Below, in pieces: positions 1-8,596 of a stretch of DNA of 55,913 bases. Under the pieces are notes generated by a model, which was not told the DNA's origin, searched no databases, and worked only from the letters and a program-made list of their open reading frames with translations. Both the position numbers and the translations under genes were made by a program. Origin of the DNA: Bacteroides fragilis (lineage in GTDB: Bacteria > Bacillota > Clostridia > Lachnospirales > Lachnospiraceae); NCBI GenBank assembly GCA_023664485.1, contig JAMPFK010000018.1, positions 1 through 55,913 of the forward strand, given 5' to 3'. Position 1 is the first letter of the stretch. The number at the start of each line of letters is the position of its first letter.

Positions 1-268
1 TTCCAAAAGGATTCAGGTTTACATCAAAAGTCTGATCGTTTATTTGCACCCCTTTTGGATACTCATCTTCTATGTCCACAAAAAACGGTGGAAGTGCATC
101 ACCGGTTTCCTGTCCGTTCAACTCTTCAATCATTTCATTTGGACTTTGTGTTTCTTCATCATTCTGTAACACGGTACCGCTATCTTTCACCAAATCATCC
201 TGCGTTCCGCAGCCTGATAAAAGCATACAGATGATGATACCGGTAATTGATAAATATTTTTTTGGCAT
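1..268 (-). CDS. Lipoprotein, 3' part outside window
   Basis: The minus-strand frame opens with ATG at 268 behind a GGAGGAAA ribosome site about 7 bases upstream and runs off the left edge, so at least 89 residues are visible. The N-terminus has two lysines, a short hydrophobic stretch and a lipobox ending LLSGC (Cys about residue 20), so the product should be exported and lipid-anchored. The visible mature part is acidic and rich in Asp, Glu and Gln and shows no domain I recognise. It lies downstream of the sigma/HTH pair on the same strand, where Tn916-like elements usually carry xis and int, so it may be host or element DNA. Function unknown. Confidence 0.7.
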   Translation of the reverse strand, partial: MPKKYLSITGIIICMLLSGCGTQDDLVKDSGTVLQNDEETQSPNEMIEELNGQETGDALPPFFVDIEDEYPKGVQINDQTFDVNLNPFG

Positions 269-347
269 TTTATGATTTCCTCCACAAATTCTGCTTTATT
301 GTTGACTTGATTATATATTCTTTTCCTTAAAAAAGGAAATAGTATTT

Positions 348-560
348 TTATACTTCCTGTCCGTCAAAACGGAACTTGAACAGGGAAGCGATAAGGCGGG
401 CTTTTATGCTGTCCTCCGTGTCCGTGTTGACGTGCCCGTTTTCAATGGCTTCACGGCGGATTCTCCGGCTGTAATAGCGTAAAACCCCGTCTGCCGCTTC
501 CGGCTCGCCCTCCCTCGCCCGCACAATCGTTTCATACGGGATAAGGGCCGGATTCCCCAT
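348..560 (-). CDS. HTH_16-like regulator of a conjugative element relic
   Basis: A 70-residue protein starting at ATG 560, chosen because a GGAGG box lies 9 bases upstream; the longer frame lacks such a site. The sequence resembles the small helix-turn-helix proteins (HTH_16 type, Tn916 Orf8-like) with a 'VRAREGEPEAADGVLRYYS' stretch and a C-terminal half ending in a KFRFDGQ motif. In Tn916/Tn1549-type elements these lie just after an Orf7-like sigma factor, and here the gene overlaps the sigma gene by 29 bases. No excisionase or integrase follows, so the element is probably degraded or continues beyond the window. Family assignment is by motif memory, not by search. Confidence 0.7.
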   Translation of the reverse strand: MGNPALIPYETIVRAREGEPEAADGVLRYYSRRIRREAIENGHVNTDTEDSIKARLIASLFKFRFDGQEV

Positions 561-957
561 GAGAAAATACCTCCATTTCTTCCTGTAACATCTGCAAGGC
601 ATTGTGTAAGCAGCGGTTCATGGCAGCCCGTGAGCGTCTGTACATTCTCCCGATTTCCTGCTGGGCGCAGCTTCCGGAAAAGTAAAGGAAAATAAGCTCC
701 TGTTTCTTTTCCGGAAGGGACGGCAGGGCGGCGGCAAGGTCACTGCTGGTAAGGGCGGCTGTCTGACCGCAGATTGTAACGGGGTATTCTTCGTACTGTA
801 CGGCAAAATGCCTGTCTGATGTGTTTAGAGGAAAAAACTTTTCTTCTGTGAGGTATTCAGGGGATATTTCTCTTTTGCACTGCCTTTGCTGGTCGTGCCA
901 TGCGGTGACAGCCGCATTATGGATAACGGCTTTGCAAAAGCCGTGGAACGTGTACAT
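532..957 (-). CDS. Sigma-70-like regulator of a conjugative element (Orf7-type)
   Basis: A 141-residue protein; ATG 957 is preferred over the longer frame because AAGGA lies 7 bases upstream. The C-terminal half (about residues 85-130) has the layout of sigma region 4: an 'LPEKKQELIFLYFSG' helix followed by a helix-turn-helix (QQEIGRMYRRSRAAMNRCL). Such small sigma-like proteins accompany the HTH_16 protein in Tn916/Tn1549-family elements and are thought to control element transfer genes. The pair overlaps translationally. There are no transfer genes in the visible sequence, so it is read as the end of a relic or of an element extending left. Confidence 0.75.
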   Translation of the reverse strand: MYTFHGFCKAVIHNAAVTAWHDQQRQCKREISPEYLTEEKFFPLNTSDRHFAVQYEEYPVTICGQTAALTSSDLAAALPSLPEKKQELIFLYFSGSCAQQEIGRMYRRSRAAMNRCLHNALQMLQEEMEVFSHGESGPYPV

Positions 958-1283
958 GATGTGTTCCTTGTATGTTTTTATGCAAGGCATAGATGATTCC
1001 CCCTTTCTCCCCCATAGGGCGTTGCATGATTATCGATTCCTTTTTTATAATTCAGAGAAACGGCAACACTTTAGGCTGTCGCTCTTTGATTATCTATTCA
1101 GCCGTTTTGAAATTTGATGTTACATTTGCTGTAATATATAGTCTGTCTTTTTGATATATCTTGACGGATTTCATCCGCCTATACGCATATAAATAGCCAA
1201 ACGCTCATTTGTAAAAGGCAAAGACAGATATTAACAATGGTACGCGCATGATTCTCAGCGATTGAAGAAAAATATATTTAAAA

Positions 1284-1310
1284 TCTAAATAAACATTGTG
1301 TTTATTTAGA
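1284..1310. promoter_or_regulatory. Perfect 12-bp inverted repeat, candidate operator
   Basis: TCTAAATAAACA (1284-1295), three bases TTG, then TGTTTATTTAGA (1299-1310), a perfect inverted repeat. It covers the -35 box and most of the spacer of the promoter at 1296-1324, the usual place for a repressor site. The likely binder is unknown; the second gene of the module, which may carry an N-terminal helix-turn-helix, is one candidate. Confidence 0.65.
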
Positions 1311-1324
1311 CATAATGCTATAAT
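1296..1324 (+). promoter_or_regulatory. Promoter of the GTPase/AAA module
   Basis: TTGTGT at 1296-1301, a 17-base spacer and a consensus TATAAT at 1319-1324 form a sigma-A type promoter 47 bases before the first start codon of the module. The 958-1283 stretch upstream is AT-rich and holds no gene I can support. Confidence 0.7.
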
Positions 1325-1370
1325 AAGAAAAAATAAATATATATAAGTTTATGCTTCTGGGAGGTATGTC

Positions 1371-2462
1371 ATGGAGGATAAAAGGATTGGAAGTATTTTT
1401 CGGGAATGGATCCTTTGCAGGAAAGAGGAACCCGCGGCTTCTGTAAAAGAATTCATATTCAAAAAATATATGGAATTTCACAGAGACGATCCGGGAGACC
1501 GGGAGGAACGGGAGGCCGCCTTCCGGAAGCTGGTTCAGGAATGGGAAAAAAAGGAACGGGAATTTGAAAGATATGCGGAAAGATATCCCGATTCTCCTGA
1601 ACTGGAATTATGGCAGGGAATGGAAATGCTCGAAAACGTCATGATCGAGCTGGAATTTGATACGATACAGCGATATCAATATGTGCTGAATGTCAGACAG
1701 CTGTGTTATGATAAACTTCTCGGACTCATGGATAAGGAATCAGGCGGCGGACTCAGGGCCATACTGGAACAGGCATATGAGGAAGAATGGGAAAGGGCGG
1801 AAGGCGGGATAACGGACGGTGAATTTCAGGAGTTATTTTCGGAAACGGTTTCGTTGATGCGCTATGTCGGTCTGGCCTACGACGATGAGACGCGTAAAGT
1901 CCTGGCGGAAATCGGCGTGGGATGGCGGACAGAATTTAAGGATGGTTCCATGGAGGCCGCAGAAAAAGATGTCTGCTTTCTGATGGATTTCCTGATTTCA
2001 GAGATGGTAGTATCGGAGACGGATGAGGAATATACTAAGGAAGAGCAGAAGGCCATGACAGAGCAGGTGATACCGGTGTGCGTGTCTTCCGTATCGATGG
2101 TCCAGGCGGGAGAGAGCCCGGAGCATGCGATGAAGCTGGCATACAGTTATCTCGGCGGAATCTTTACCGGGAAAAATCTGAAACTTCTGGCGAAAGCGGC
2201 GGCGGTACTGATAGCGGCCAAAGCGCTGTTCTTTCTGTTTAAGCTTGTTATTCTCGGAAGCGCCGCTCAGATCGGGCTGAGCAATTTGTGGAATGAATGC
2301 AGGAAGGCACAGCATTTGGATAAGAAGGAAGCATTTTTAAAATCTTTTATTGAGAAAAAGCTGCTTCAAAACGGGCAGGAAAAAGAAATTGAGATACCGG
2401 GCAATTTCCGCCCGGAAAAACCGGAAGAATTAATTGACGAAGAGGTATATGAAGATGCTTAG
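1371..2462 (+). CDS. Unknown acidic helical protein with C-terminal hydrophobic segment
   Basis: First gene of the module, 363 residues, ATG at 1371 behind GGGAGGTATGTC. The composition is Glu-rich and predicted helical, with an early block of charged heptad-like sequence (about residues 35-75). Near residues 270-305 a stretch rich in Ala, Leu, Phe and Val (AAAVLIAAKALFFLFKLVIL) could be a membrane segment or a buried hairpin; the region after it is charged and ends in an acidic tail. I recognise no catalytic motif and no named family. Its stop codon overlaps the next start (ATG 2455, stop TAG 2460-2462), indicating translational coupling. Its position in front of a GTPase and an AAA+ ATPase suggests a partner or effector role, which is inference only. 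Confidence 0.85.
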   Translation: MEDKRIGSIFREWILCRKEEPAASVKEFIFKKYMEFHRDDPGDREEREAAFRKLVQEWEKKEREFERYAERYPDSPELELWQGMEMLENVMIELEFDTIQRYQYVLNVRQLCYDKLLGLMDKESGGGLRAILEQAYEEEWERAEGGITDGEFQELFSETVSLMRYVGLAYDDETRKVLAEIGVGWRTEFKDGSMEAAEKDVCFLMDFLISEMVVSETDEEYTKEEQKAMTEQVIPVCVSSVSMVQAGESPEHAMKLAYSYLGGIFTGKNLKLLAKAAAVLIAAKALFFLFKLVILGSAAQIGLSNLWNECRKAQHLDKKEAFLKSFIEKKLLQNGQEKEIEIPGNFRPEKPEELIDEEVYEDA

Positions 2463-3039
2463 GAAATCGTTTATGTTCAGTATAGAGATGCTGGCGGAGA
2501 TGACGGGGGGCAATAAACAATATTTAAGCAAAAAAGTAAAGGAAATGACCGAAGACCCTCAGATAAAGCTTCAGGCAGTACTGAAATCGAAAAAGGAAGG
2601 CTACCAGATTCCGGAAGAAGAGGTGCTTCGCTGCTTTCATAAGATCACGCCGAGACAGGTGCAGGAATACAAAGAGCGTTATCTGGAAATGGACCTTACG
2701 CCCAAAGTCAGGATGCTGACCCGGAAAGAGGAAGAAAGGGAGGCAAGGCATATGGATGACGAAAACGAAGTTCTGTTCGAGTGGAAAGTGCGCCTGGCAG
2801 CGGCGGCGCCGGATCAGAAAGATACTGCGGAAATGCGGGAATATCTGGGAAAGGAAATTGAAAAAATTAAAGAGCTGAGAGATAAGAAAATGCGGGAGCG
2901 GGAAATCAAAATTAAAGAAACGCTCAGATTGGAATTTTTTATCGATAATTGCGATAAGATGCTCATAGAGATTCAGAAAAGGCTGTATCCGGATGGCCCC
3001 GATGCTTATATGCGCGGAGAAGAAGAGAGGAAGCGGTAG
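2455..3039 (+). CDS. Possible HTH protein with coiled coil, second gene of module
   Basis: 194 residues from ATG 2455. I prefer this start over ATG 2434 or 2449 because GAGG lies 9 bases upstream and it gives an overlap with the preceding stop. The first 60 residues (IEMLAEMTGGNKQYLSKKV, then GYQIPEEEVLRCF) have the look of an excisionase/MerR-like helix-turn-helix in which a recognition helix is followed by a 'GY-hydrophobic-IP' strand. The rest is a charged, probably coiled-coil region (about residues 100-180) ending in a basic tail. If the HTH reading is right it could bind the 1284-1310 palindrome. The alternative is a structural partner of the GTPase. No confident family. Confidence 0.8.
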   Translation: MLRKSFMFSIEMLAEMTGGNKQYLSKKVKEMTEDPQIKLQAVLKSKKEGYQIPEEEVLRCFHKITPRQVQEYKERYLEMDLTPKVRMLTRKEEEREARHMDDENEVLFEWKVRLAAAAPDQKDTAEMREYLGKEIEKIKELRDKKMREREIKIKETLRLEFFIDNCDKMLIEIQKRLYPDGPDAYMRGEEERKR

Positions 3040-3196
3040 CTTATGGCAGAGGTTCAGCAGAGAATATAACTTTTTACATTATACGGAGGGGAACTGTTGG
3101 AAGCGCGCGAAGAATCGATCAGGAAATTTTTATGATAACAGGATGACCATAAAAAGAGCAGTAGATAAAAATATTGAAAATACAGGAGGAAGAATC

Positions 3197-4381
3197 ATGG
3201 CTGATGTGGTGAAAAGTACAAATATCTTATTTATAGGAGGGGCTTCCAGCGGAAAAACGGTTGCGGCAAGCAGCACCTATTACAAAATGAATGCGGATGG
3301 CGGCGTTGGCGATGATAAGGTGAAATTTGATCTGACGAGTATCGGGAACGCGGGCGCCGCGAATAATACGGAACTCTTTGATAATTTTATCAGGATGCTG
3401 AAAGGAACGTTTCCGAATGGGAGCATCGACAATAAATATTACGACTTTGCGTTCCGGAGAAATGCGGAGACGATCTGTGAAATTATGTGGATGGATTACC
3501 GGGGCGCCAATATAGAAGAAAACTGGCCGGACGATGATTCCGGGGACAGCGTTAAGAAAAGCGATATCCAGGAATTTAAAGCGATGCTGCGGCATGCGAT
3601 GATTTTGATCTATATTATTCCGGGCGATATCGTCCAGAAGTACAGCGATTTGGAAAAATTACCGCCCCAGTCTCTTGAACGGACGATCGGAATGGCGGAA
3701 ATAACGAAAGAAATGGGCCAGTTCAATTTTATTATGGAAAAAGTAAAGGAACTTCGGAAAGACGATTATCAGAAAATACCGATTCTTTTCTATATTACCA
3801 AGTCGGATGAACTGGTGTGCGACGACAGGGAGAAATTCAGCAAACTGACAGCGTTCCTGAAAAGCCACCGCCTGCTGAAAGGACACGAAAAAATATTGGG
3901 CTGTCATTCCACGCTGGGAAGAGATCTCATTGTGGAGGATAATACGATTAAGGCAGGCATTGTCCCGGAAGGGTTTGAAATACCGTTAATGCTGACGGTC
4001 GGATATTTCATATCGGATGAGGGAAAGGAATGGGAAACCAGAGAAAATGCGAGAATTGATGCCGAGGTGCAGCTGGAGCAGGGCAAGATTGCCAGGGGAT
4101 ACCAGGAGTTAGGGGGGCTGCAGAGCGGATTTGTGTATAATGTATTCGGGCCTTCTAAGAAAAAAAGAGAACAGATACAGAAGCTGGAAAAGAAAGCAGC
4201 GGAAAGCAAAGCGAAAATGCTGGAGCTGGAGAATGACCGGAAAAAGCTGGATAACAGGCTCAAATCGTATTCTCAGGATATTCTGAGTTATATAGAGCAA
4301 TGCACAGACGATAATTGTAAATATGTTATCTATATGAATGAGGAGGGGGAAGAAAGACCCCTGAGAGAATTTTTTGAATAA
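3197..4381 (+). CDS. P-loop GTPase (TRAFAC-like) of the module
   Basis: 394 residues from ATG 3197, with AGGAGGA 8 bases upstream; the longer upstream frame lacks a site. The Walker A/G1 loop is GGASSGKT (residues 14-21, Lys20). A G3-like DYRG lies at 100-103 and a G4-like TKSD at 201-204, so it should bind and hydrolyse GTP rather than ATP. The N-terminus begins directly at the first strand, as in small regulatory GTPases. After residue 300 a helical linker leads into a coiled coil (about 320-375) and an acidic C-terminus. There is no signal peptide or membrane span, so it should be cytosolic, perhaps recruited to membrane partners in the module. It resembles GTPases described in NTP-dependent conflict systems, but I cannot name the family. 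Confidence 0.85.
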   Translation: MADVVKSTNILFIGGASSGKTVAASSTYYKMNADGGVGDDKVKFDLTSIGNAGAANNTELFDNFIRMLKGTFPNGSIDNKYYDFAFRRNAETICEIMWMDYRGANIEENWPDDDSGDSVKKSDIQEFKAMLRHAMILIYIIPGDIVQKYSDLEKLPPQSLERTIGMAEITKEMGQFNFIMEKVKELRKDDYQKIPILFYITKSDELVCDDREKFSKLTAFLKSHRLLKGHEKILGCHSTLGRDLIVEDNTIKAGIVPEGFEIPLMLTVGYFISDEGKEWETRENARIDAEVQLEQGKIARGYQELGGLQSGFVYNVFGPSKKKREQIQKLEKKAAESKAKMLELENDRKKLDNRLKSYSQDILSYIEQCTDDNCKYVIYMNEEGEERPLREFFE

Positions 4382-4410
4382 AAAGAAATGGAGCGTGAAG
4401 GGACAGCGGA

Positions 4411-5688
4411 ATGGCAGTATATAGATGGATCTATGCGAATGCGAAAATGGAGGGAAACAGAAAGGACTATCATATCCGGGTATGTGATCCCGGACTGGAA
4501 AGTTATAAGCATATATTGATACTTTTATCGAACCGCCTTTTGTCTACGGAGAAAAGATACGATGATGCCGGAGGGCAGAAGTGCTGGTTTTCCGGCTATA
4601 TAGATGAAAGGATGTACTTCATGGCGGTCGGGGGAGACCAGAAGGAACTGATCGGGGTCTTTCCAGACGGTTATCGGAACCAGCATTGCGTTCTGGGCTA
4701 CGGGCTCACGGGAAATCATATTCAGCCGCTGCGAAAGGAAGAGGAGCTTTTTGATCCGTTAAAAGAAATCCTGCGGGAAATCCAGCGTACGGGGAAGGAT
4801 TGGGAACCGGACGGCGCAGGCGGAGCGGAACCGGATTTTTCCGCATATGCCGGTTCCAGGGAGCCTGCGGGCAATGGAGAGGCCGGACAGGAGGCGCTTT
4901 ATAATATTATCAGGAGCACGGAAGAGACCGACAGCGCCTTATGGAGGCTGAGCTTACAGCGGCCGGTTATGACAGGGATCATAAGCGTGGACGATGCCCG
5001 GAAATTGCTGAAGCTTTTTCCGGGCGGGATAGTCTCGGTCATGGAGGACGTGGAGATCCGGTATTATGAGAAAAAGGAAAGGAGCGCCGCGGACAGGAGA
5101 AAAGAAAAGGCGGAAAAGAAGGCCGGCGCGGATTCAGCCGGTAAAAATATGGAAAGCGGGCTTCAAAGGACGTCGGTCCTGCCGGGAGGGGAGATCCGGG
5201 AAGCGCCGTCGCAGCCGGAAACACCCGTCTTGTATGTGGATGAGGATTTCAAAAGAGGGCTTATGGAGCGGGCAGCGGAGACCATAGCGGGGCAGATCAG
5301 AAAGGGCGGTAAAGGGAAGGCGGAGACGGAAGAAAGAAAATATAAAAAGGAACTGGAGGAAAGCGGGCGAAAACGGGAAATTATTAAATCCTACGCAAAC
5401 TGGTGCGGAACAGAACTGCCGCCTGAGCAGAGGAAGGCGATAAAAGAGGCAGTAAAGGAACTGAGGAGAGAAATGGGATTTAAGAAAGAGGAACTCCTGC
5501 TGGAACAGTTAAAATGTTACGGTTATATGTTTTTCTGGCAGAAGTACCATAAGAAAGAATGGCAGGAGGACGAAAGGTATATTTATTATGCGCTCAAATA
5601 CTGGATAGAGAAGATGAAGAACGATCAGGAAGCGCTGGAAAATAATTTATTGCTTGCGAAAGCGATAAAAGAACTGAGAAATGGATGA
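4411..5688 (+). CDS. GTPase-associated paralogue A (soluble)
   Basis: 425 residues from ATG 4411, 29 bases after the GTPase. Residues 1-130 form a domain shared almost base for base with the next gene (both begin MAVYRWIYANAKMEGNRKDY). A second shared block is at about 165-225 (SLQRPVMTG, DARKLLKLFPGG, VMEDV). The C-terminal half differs: a Lys/Glu-rich linker and a helical domain (about 280-425) with a Tyr/Trp-rich patch (YGYMFFWQKYHKKEW). No membrane span is seen. I do not recognise the family; the position beside the GTPase suggests an effector, activator or adaptor. The pair is evidently a tandem duplication whose C-termini have diverged. Confidence 0.8.
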   Translation: MAVYRWIYANAKMEGNRKDYHIRVCDPGLESYKHILILLSNRLLSTEKRYDDAGGQKCWFSGYIDERMYFMAVGGDQKELIGVFPDGYRNQHCVLGYGLTGNHIQPLRKEEELFDPLKEILREIQRTGKDWEPDGAGGAEPDFSAYAGSREPAGNGEAGQEALYNIIRSTEETDSALWRLSLQRPVMTGIISVDDARKLLKLFPGGIVSVMEDVEIRYYEKKERSAADRRKEKAEKKAGADSAGKNMESGLQRTSVLPGGEIREAPSQPETPVLYVDEDFKRGLMERAAETIAGQIRKGGKGKAETEERKYKKELEESGRKREIIKSYANWCGTELPPEQRKAIKEAVKELRREMGFKKEELLLEQLKCYGYMFFWQKYHKKEWQEDERYIYYALKYWIEKMKNDQEALENNLLLAKAIKELRNG

Positions 5689-5725
5689 AGAGCTGCGGAT
5701 GAGACATACGGAGAGGTGAACGATC

Positions 5726-6715
5726 ATGGCGGTGTACAGATGGATTTATGCAAATGCAAAAATGGAAGGGAACAGAAAGGATTATCATGTCAGAATGTGC
5801 GATCCCGCTCTGGAGAATTACAGACAGACATTGATACTCCTGTCCAACCGTCTGCTGTCCACAGATAAAAGATATAACGAGGCGGAAAGGCAGACCTGCT
5901 GGTTCGCCGGTCATGTGGATGAGAAGATGTATGTAGTGGCGATGGGCGGGGATCAGACGGAGCTTCTGGGCGTTTTCCCGGATGGATACCGGAAGCAGCA
6001 CTGTGTCCTGGCTTATGGATTTACGGGGGAAGATATCAGGTTATATCGAAGAGATGATAGGATGTTCGAGCCGCTGAAAGATATTCTGCGGGAAATCCAG
6101 CGGAAGGGCGAAGATATAGCGCCGGGGAAAGAACCGGTGACAGCCGCCGGTCTTTCCGCTTACGTCGAGAGCCCGCAGGATGGCGTCTGGAAGGCGGGGC
6201 CGAATATCAGGAAGAGCACAGAGGAAAACGATGCCGGTTTATGGAGGCAAAGCCTGCGGCGGCCGGTCATGACGGGGCTCATCAGCGCAGGGGACGCCAG
6301 AAAGCTGCTGCAGCTCTTCCCCGGCGGGGCGGCGACCGTTATGGAGGATGTAGCGCTCACCTGTTATGAGGAGGCCAGAAGGACAAACAACGCGCTGCGC
6401 GTTTTAGAGGAAAGGGAGGAACAGAAGAAAAAGGAAAAAGAAAAGGCGGATAAGGAGCTGAAAGAACTGGAACGCCGCGTGGAAGCCTCCCGGAAGGAGC
6501 TGAAAGAAATAGAGGCCGCAAAACAGAAAAAAACGGAGGGCCGTCCGCCGTTAGCGCTTATTGTTTTGCTGATTGCCGTCCTGTTTGTTCTTCTGTTCCT
6601 GTGGTCAAGACCCTTCCGGGAGTGGGCTATGGCATACGGGGAATCGCTATTGTCCGGAATAAGGGGCGTAAAAGATTATTATCTTGCCAGCCGCCGCTTT
6701 TGCAGCTGGTCGTAA
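5726..6715 (+). CDS. GTPase-associated paralogue B (membrane-anchored)
   Basis: 329 residues from ATG 5726, with GGAGAGG 10 bases upstream. Residues 1-130 and about 150-215 match paralogue A closely. After this comes a coiled coil rich in Lys and Glu (about 215-270), then one clear transmembrane helix (about 273-292, LALIVLLIAVLFVLLFLW) and a short tail. The large N-terminal part is therefore probably cytoplasmic and tethered to the membrane, which could bring the GTPase or the AAA+ ATPase there. The swap of a helical C-terminus (paralogue A) for a coiled coil plus anchor (B) suggests a soluble/anchored pair working together. No known family recognised. Confidence 0.8.
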   Translation: MAVYRWIYANAKMEGNRKDYHVRMCDPALENYRQTLILLSNRLLSTDKRYNEAERQTCWFAGHVDEKMYVVAMGGDQTELLGVFPDGYRKQHCVLAYGFTGEDIRLYRRDDRMFEPLKDILREIQRKGEDIAPGKEPVTAAGLSAYVESPQDGVWKAGPNIRKSTEENDAGLWRQSLRRPVMTGLISAGDARKLLQLFPGGAATVMEDVALTCYEEARRTNNALRVLEEREEQKKKEKEKADKELKELERRVEASRKELKEIEAAKQKKTEGRPPLALIVLLIAVLFVLLFLWSRPFREWAMAYGESLLSGIRGVKDYYLASRRFCSWS

Positions 6716-6729
6716 GGAAGGAGAAAGGT

Positions 6730-8484
6730 ATGCGCATAGCGGAAGAAATAGCGGAAGAAATTTACCGGGTATATTCCAGCGGAAAATCGGGCGTCGTTCT
6801 GGAAATGGAGCACAAACAGGAATGGGAACCGGTGATAAGGATTCTTTGGGAAAAGTATTATAGAGGAAAAGGAACGGCCAAAGCCGGCCTGGATATTTTT
6901 TACGATAAAAAAGAAATCAATGGAAAAATATATTTTGCCCCGGTAATTCATCAAATCGGGAATATGACTTCCCGACGGATGGAGAATGACGAATTGGGGC
7001 TGGAAAACGTTTCGACGGACAGTTATCTTGCGGTTGCGCTGGAGAATGCGGCGGCGAAATCCGGGATAGGCTTCCTTGTGCTCAATCATTACCAGCTGAT
7101 CGAGCAGCCATATAAGGCTAAGTTATTGCTGTCCCTTCTCAGGATACTGCGGACGGGGGAGCGGGAGAAGGGGCCGTTAGTTCTGATCACGGTCGATAAG
7201 CGCGGGCATCTGCCCGGAGAATTGCTGCCTTATGTACATATTATACAGGGGAAAAAACCGGATGCTTCCGAAATACAGGAGATGGTCGGGCAGATTTTTT
7301 CCCGGAGGAACCAGAAGCCCGGAGAGGGACTGAAACGGGAAATCGTTTCTTATCTGCAGGGGTTTCATACTTATGAATTCGAATATCTTTTCCGGGAAGC
7401 CGAGATGCTGTATGGGGAGAAAGCTTTTGATGAAAAGGAAAAAAGGATCCTGGAGCTGATCGGCAGCGAGAAAGTGAAGCTGTTAGAGAAAGAGCGTCTC
7501 CTGGAATGGAAAATGGTGAAACATGTGGATATGGCCAATATGGACGTTCTGGCGGAATATCTGCAGGAGAGCGGCGCGGTTATGCGGAATCTGGAGGATG
7601 CGGTGCAGAATGGCGTGGAAGTGCCGAAGGGCATATTGATCATGGGACTGCCCGGAACGGGAAAGTCTTTATTCGCCCAATACGCGGCCGCCGCATTGAA
7701 AATGCCGTTGATCCGGCTGGAAATGGGGAAAATGATGGGCGGACATGTGGGGGACAGCGAACGGAACCTGCGTACCGCCCAGAAGCAGGCGGAGGAAATG
7801 GCGCCCTGCATTTTGTGGATAGATGAGATCGAAAAGGGCTTTGCAGGAGCCGGAGGAAAAGGAAAAGACGGCGGCGAGTACCTGCAGCGTATGACCGGCG
7901 GTTTTCTGACCTGGCTCCAGGAGAAGAAGAGCTCCTGTTATGTCATTGCCACAGCCAACAGCATCGACGGACTGCCGCCGGAGTTTTTCCGGCAGGGACG
8001 CTTTGACCGTTGTTTCTATACGGCCATGCCGTCGGGGAGTGAAATCAGGAATATTTTAAAAGTACATCTGCAAAAACCCGGACGCGCCCATGTGGAACCG
8101 GCGGCGGAAGAGGCGGTCAGCAGGATTATACAGCTCGCGAGAACCAAAAAGCGTTTTATGACAGGGGCGGATGCCGGCGCATTGGTTTCCAATACGTTCA
8201 GACGGCTCTATCTGGATTACGGTAAGCAGAAGGAAATAACGGATAAGAAAGAATATGACAGAGAAAATCTGGCAGGCGCGATGGAGAAAGAATTTGAAAA
8301 AATGAAAGTTTTCAGCGAGACGAACGGGAAGGAGATCGCCCAATACGACAGGTCCCTGAAAAAATCGAATTTTATCAATGCGTCGTCGCCCAAAGAGGAT
8401 ACGGATGCGTCGTCAAAAAGATATGATGAATACCTGCGGAGTTTTATGGAAGAAAAGCAAAAAGAAACAGAATCCGGTCAATAA
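6730..8484 (+). CDS. AAA+ ATPase, Ycf46-like
   Basis: 584 residues from ATG 6730, preceded by AAGGAGAAAGG and 14 bases after paralogue B. The N-terminal 240 residues resemble the degenerate first half of Ycf46-type ATPases (VLITVDKRGHLPGELLPYV). The ATPase core follows: Walker A GLPGTGKS at 306-313, Walker B ILWIDEIEK with Asp365-Glu366, sensor-1 Asn in IATANS, and arginine fingers in RQGRFDR near residue 425. All key residues are intact, so it should form a ring ATPase that remodels or unfolds a partner. A helical lid and a charged tail end the protein. Within the module it is the second NTPase besides the GTPase, a combination I do not recognise as a described operon. Confidence 0.9.
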   Translation: MRIAEEIAEEIYRVYSSGKSGVVLEMEHKQEWEPVIRILWEKYYRGKGTAKAGLDIFYDKKEINGKIYFAPVIHQIGNMTSRRMENDELGLENVSTDSYLAVALENAAAKSGIGFLVLNHYQLIEQPYKAKLLLSLLRILRTGEREKGPLVLITVDKRGHLPGELLPYVHIIQGKKPDASEIQEMVGQIFSRRNQKPGEGLKREIVSYLQGFHTYEFEYLFREAEMLYGEKAFDEKEKRILELIGSEKVKLLEKERLLEWKMVKHVDMANMDVLAEYLQESGAVMRNLEDAVQNGVEVPKGILIMGLPGTGKSLFAQYAAAALKMPLIRLEMGKMMGGHVGDSERNLRTAQKQAEEMAPCILWIDEIEKGFAGAGGKGKDGGEYLQRMTGGFLTWLQEKKSSCYVIATANSIDGLPPEFFRQGRFDRCFYTAMPSGSEIRNILKVHLQKPGRAHVEPAAEEAVSRIIQLARTKKRFMTGADAGALVSNTFRRLYLDYGKQKEITDKKEYDRENLAGAMEKEFEKMKVFSETNGKEIAQYDRSLKKSNFINASSPKEDTDASSKRYDEYLRSFMEEKQKETESGQ

Positions 8485-8524
8485 AGCATCTTCATAAATA
8501 TATAAATAAAATATAATTAAACTA

Positions 8525-8553
8525 TTGACAAAATACGTTTAATGGATTAGCAT
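8525..8553 (+). promoter_or_regulatory. Candidate internal promoter for the last module gene
   Basis: A consensus TTGACA at 8525-8530 and TAGCAT at 8548-8553, 17 bases apart, in the 112-base AT-rich gap before the coiled-coil membrane protein. It suggests this gene can be transcribed apart from the rest. The -10 box is weak. Confidence 0.5.
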
Positions 8554-8596
8554 ATTGATATAAGATAAAGAACATACAAATAAGGAGGAGCGGAAT

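Noticed and set aside
821..1117. A 98-codon plus-strand frame opposite the sigma-like gene
   Set aside because: It is the shadow of the minus-strand regulator gene and has no ribosome site or recognisable sequence.
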